From NCBI GenBank assembly GCA_003141695.1, contig PLNE01000131.1, positions 1 to 33,359 on the forward strand: a DNA stretch of 33,359 bases. Direction: 5' to 3'. Under the pieces are notes generated by a model. It saw only the letters and a list, made by a program, of their open reading frames with translations, made no database searches and was not told the origin of the DNA. Position 1 is the stretch's first letter; every line of letters begins with the position of its first letter. Below are positions 31,525 through 33,359 of the stretch, piece after piece. The translations under genes and the position numbers were made by a program. This DNA comes from Candidatus Dormiibacterota bacterium. Lineage in GTDB: Bacteria > Chloroflexota > Dormibacteria > Aeolococcales > Aeolococcaceae.

Positions 31525-31908
31525 GTGAGTGACCTGGCCCCGCTAAACGACGAGATCGATACCCTCATGGCCAGCCTGCGCGCCGAGTCGCGCGACATCC
31601 GGGTCTTCTTCCAGGTCTTCGCCGCCAAGCTGCTCGCCGCCCTTCCCGACGCGGTCGAGATCGAGCGCGAGGGCTCGCTCTTCGCCCGGAGGCGCCCGAT
31701 CCGGAGGATCAACGTGCGGGTCGGTGACGACATCCTGGAGGCTGAGATGACCCGGGACGGGCTGGTCTGCCGCGAGGTCCAGGTCCTCAACGGGTTGACC
31801 GACGAGATCAGCTTCGAGGCCTGGATGCGCCTGCTCGCCGCGTCGCTCCGGCAGAAGACCCGGAGCACCGCCGAGGCGAGCGCCGTCCTACGCGCCCTCC
31901 TCACCTGA
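31525..31908 (+). CDS. Orphan 127-aa protein
   Basis: Not recognised. The protein has an N-terminal helical region (LNDEIDTLMASLRAESRD), a second helix (FFQVFAAKLLAALPDAV), then a beta-rich middle (VEIEREGSLFARR, INVRVGDDILEAEMTRDGL split by a turn) and a C-terminal helix (AWMRLLAASLRQKTRS). It is cytoplasmic, with no catalytic motif or Cys cluster. Its codon use fits the neighbours and the -10 at 31510 supports the GTG start, so it is probably a real gene. It lies between the G1 peptidase and guaB3 on the same strand, 65 bp after the former. Confidence 0.75.
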   Translation: MSDLAPLNDEIDTLMASLRAESRDIRVFFQVFAAKLLAALPDAVEIEREGSLFARRRPIRRINVRVGDDILEAEMTRDGLVCREVQVLNGLTDEISFEAWMRLLAASLRQKTRSTAEASAVLRALLT

Positions 31909-31911
31909 CAC

Positions 31912-31954
31912 CCCACCAGATGTAGTGGGCGGGCCTCCAGGTTCCCACCAGATG
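31912..31954. repeat. 11-bp direct repeat upstream of guaB3
   Basis: CCCACCAGATG occurs at 31912-31922 and 31944-31954 (32 bp apart). The first copy also pairs its CCCAC with GTGGG at 31925-31929 as a small hairpin. It could be a protein-binding site or a weak terminator for the upstream gene. Confidence 0.5.
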
Positions 31955-31968
31955 GGGGACGGGGCTCG

Positions 31969-31978
31969 AGAGGCCTCT
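31969..31978. promoter_or_regulatory. Palindrome AGAGGCCTCT next to the guaB3 -10
   Basis: A perfect 10-bp dyad lies 2 nt before the TACCAT -10, in the spacer region of the promoter. This is a natural operator position. Confidence 0.4.
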
Positions 31979-31980
31979 GC

Positions 31981-31986
31981 TACCAT
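31981..31986 (+). promoter_or_regulatory. -10 (TACCAT) for the guaB3 unit
   Basis: TACCAT ends 6 nt before the ATG of a 20-aa upstream ORF (31993), the same spacing as at leaderless genes in this window. Confidence 0.45.
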
Positions 31987-31992
31987 TCGGCG

Positions 31993-32055
31993 ATGGGAGA
32001 GCACCTCGTGCGGCCGGCCAGACGGGGGGTCGGAGGGAGGCGAGATGGAGGTTGA
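31993..32055 (+). CDS. Candidate 20-aa upstream ORF overlapping guaB3
   Basis: The ATG at 31993 lies 6 nt after a TACCAT -10, so a leaderless mRNA would begin with it. The ORF (MGEHLVRPARRGVGGRRDGG) ends 11 nt inside guaB3. The guaB3 Shine-Dalgarno lies within it, so its translation could affect guaB3 initiation. A chance ORF is possible. Confidence 0.4.
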   Translation: MGEHLVRPARRGVGGRRDGG

Positions 32056-33205
32056 GCTGGGGCGCTCCAAGCGCGCCCGCCGAGCCTATGGATTCGATGA
32101 GGTGGCCCTCGTCCCCGGACGGGTGACCATCGACCCCGACGAGATCGAAGTCGGCATGAGCCTCGACGGGATGACGCTTGCCATCCCCTTTCTGGCGGCC
32201 GCCATGGACGGGGTGGTGGACGTCGGGTTCGCTGTCGAGATGGGCCGGCTCGGAGGGCTGGCCGTCCTCAACCTGGACGGCGTCCAGTGCCGCTACGAGG
32301 ACCCCTCGGAGGTGCTCGAGGCGATCGCCGCCGCCCCTCCGGCCGAGGTCAACGTCCTGCTCCAGAAGATCTACCAGGCCCCCATCCAGGACGGCCTGAT
32401 CGGCCAGCGGATCGAGGACATCAAGAAGGGTGGCGGCCCCTGCGCCGTCTCCACCATCCCTGCCCAGGCCGCCCGCCGTGCCGGGATCATCCAGGAGGCG
32501 GGTGCGGACTGCCTGGTGGTTCAGGGCACCGTGCTCACCGCCCGTCACATCAGCCGCGCCCACAAGCAGCTCTCCTTTCGCGAGCTGACCTCGCAGCTCA
32601 GCATCCCGGTCGTGGTCGGCAACTGTGTCGACTATGCGACCGCTCTGGAGCTGATGGACACCGGCATCAAGGGCCTGCTGGTCGGCGTCGGTCCGGGCGC
32701 CGCCTGCACCACCCGCGCGGTGCTCGGCGTGGGGGTGCCCCAGGTCACCGCGACCAGCGACTGCGCGGCGGCGCGCGACGACCATCTCCGTCGCAGCGGC
32801 GAGCACGTTGCGGTCATCACCGACGGCGGGATGCGCCTGGGCGGGGACGTCACCAAGGCCTTCGCATCGGGCGCCGACGCCGTGATGATCGGCTCGGTGT
32901 TCGCCTCGGCTCGGGAGGCCGCGGGCCGGGGCAATCACTGGGGGATGGCCACCCCCGACCCCAACCTCCCCCGGGGGACGCGCATCCGCACCGGGGTCAA
33001 GGGCTCGCTGGAGGAGATCCTCTTCGGCCCGGCTCACGTCGATGACGGGTCGATGAACCTGGTGGGTGCCCTGAAAAGCGCCATGGGGGTCTGCGGCGCA
33101 CGCACCATCTCCGACTTTCAGGAGACCGAGATGGTGGTCGCGCCCGCCATCAAGACCGAGGGCAAGGTGCAGCAGCGCGAGCAGCGCGTGGGCATGGGGG
33201 TTTGA
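32045..33205 (+). CDS. guaB3: GuaB3-family IMP dehydrogenase-related protein
   Basis: A 386-aa IMP dehydrogenase-type TIM barrel without CBS domains. The start VELGRSKRARRAYGFDEVAL and MGRLGGLAVLNLDG are typical of the GuaB3 group of Actinobacteria and Cyanobacteria. The active-site loop is GPGAACTTRAVLGVG with Cys221 in the position of the catalytic Cys, a residue that Mycobacterium GuaB3 lacks. The late segment DGGMRLGGDVTKAFASGADAVMIGS binds the substrate phosphate in the family. It probably oxidises IMP to XMP. The ATG at 32045 has GGAGGGAGG just upstream. guaA starts 2 nt after its stop, so both are one operon for GMP synthesis. Confidence 0.92.
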   Translation: MEVELGRSKRARRAYGFDEVALVPGRVTIDPDEIEVGMSLDGMTLAIPFLAAAMDGVVDVGFAVEMGRLGGLAVLNLDGVQCRYEDPSEVLEAIAAAPPAEVNVLLQKIYQAPIQDGLIGQRIEDIKKGGGPCAVSTIPAQAARRAGIIQEAGADCLVVQGTVLTARHISRAHKQLSFRELTSQLSIPVVVGNCVDYATALELMDTGIKGLLVGVGPGAACTTRAVLGVGVPQVTATSDCAAARDDHLRRSGEHVAVITDGGMRLGGDVTKAFASGADAVMIGSVFASAREAAGRGNHWGMATPDPNLPRGTRIRTGVKGSLEEILFGPAHVDDGSMNLVGALKSAMGVCGARTISDFQETEMVVAPAIKTEGKVQQREQRVGMGV

Positions 33206-33207
33206 CG

Positions 33208-33359
33208 ATGGGCACCGGCGTGGCCCAGTGCCCGGCCTTGAACCCGGACTTGAGGCCGGCGGCCGGCGCCCCGCCTCCGGAGCCGGCCGCGCACGACGGC
33301 GTCCTGGTGCTCGACTTCGGGAGTCAGTACGCCCAGCTCATCGCCCGGCGGGTGCGCGA
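33208..33359 (+). CDS. guaA: GMP synthase, 5' part (continues beyond window)
   Basis: The frame is open from the ATG at 33208 to the window end (50 codons). After about 31 Pro/Ala-rich residues it reads VLVLDFGSQYAQLIARRVR, the start of the class I glutamine amidotransferase domain of GMP synthase, which turns XMP into GMP with glutamine and ATP. It begins 2 nt after the guaB3 stop, so translation is probably coupled. The N-terminal extension is longer than in most GuaA proteins. The catalytic Cys and the ATP-pyrophosphatase domain lie outside the window. Confidence 0.93.
   Translation, partial: MGTGVAQCPALNPDLRPAAGAPPPEPAAHDGVLVLDFGSQYAQLIARRVR

Overview
The window is very GC-rich bacterial chromosome with dense, mostly housekeeping genes. 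There is no phage, plasmid, insertion sequence or CRISPR content. Several traits point to a terrestrial Actinobacteriota/Chloroflexota-type lineage, perhaps close to Candidatus Dormibacterota: a GuaB3-type IMP dehydrogenase beside guaA, a DUF4081-type GNAT, an MshC-like cysteine ligase, a Lys/Ala-rich H1-like tail protein, a secreted G1 peptidase with Trp/Gly/Pro-rich repeats, and many apparently leaderless genes (a TANNNT hexamer 5-10 nt before an ATG or GTG). The lineage is an inference; no rRNA is present.

Layout. 1-2745: end of a response regulator, an alpha/beta hydrolase, tRNA-Asp(GUC) on the minus strand beside two 54-bp repeats, and a short cysteinyl-tRNA-synthetase-like/MshC-like ligase. 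2808-5607: an orphan Cys/His-rich protein and a type I-beta DAHP synthase (minus), divergent from a DUF4081-type GNAT with only 16 bp between proposed start codons. 5716-10939: an OafA-type acyltransferase with a C-terminal SGNH domain, convergent with a NarL-type two-component pair (kinase then regulator, overlapping 4 bp). 11116-17878: tldD-tldE, a stand-alone receiver protein, an APC permease with a 178-nt leader, and a lipoprotein. 17906-23923: B12-dependent methionine synthase (minus), infA (plus), and a sugar-nucleotide epimerase plus a UPF0104-type membrane protein (minus, overlapping). 23998-27163: a 172-aa protein with an internal duplication, an H1-like protein whose tail is frameshifted by a 16-bp tandem duplication, a GNAT and a zinc alcohol dehydrogenase. 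27269-33359: Lon protease, G1 peptidase, a small orphan protein, guaB3 and the start of guaA.

How genes may work together. guaB3-guaA carry IMP to GMP. tldD-tldE form a heteromeric peptidase. The kinase-regulator pair senses an extracytoplasmic signal. The epimerase and flippase-like protein suggest a cell-envelope glycan step, which the acyltransferase could also serve.

The most unusual signals are: short upstream ORFs that start at apparent leaderless promoters and overlap the start of the next gene (guaB3, tldD, the Cys/His-rich gene; a fourth with a Shine-Dalgarno before the permease); the H1-like frameshift that makes the reading frame run through its own terminator; infA with a TTG start and an Arg-rich extension; and the MshC-like ligase.
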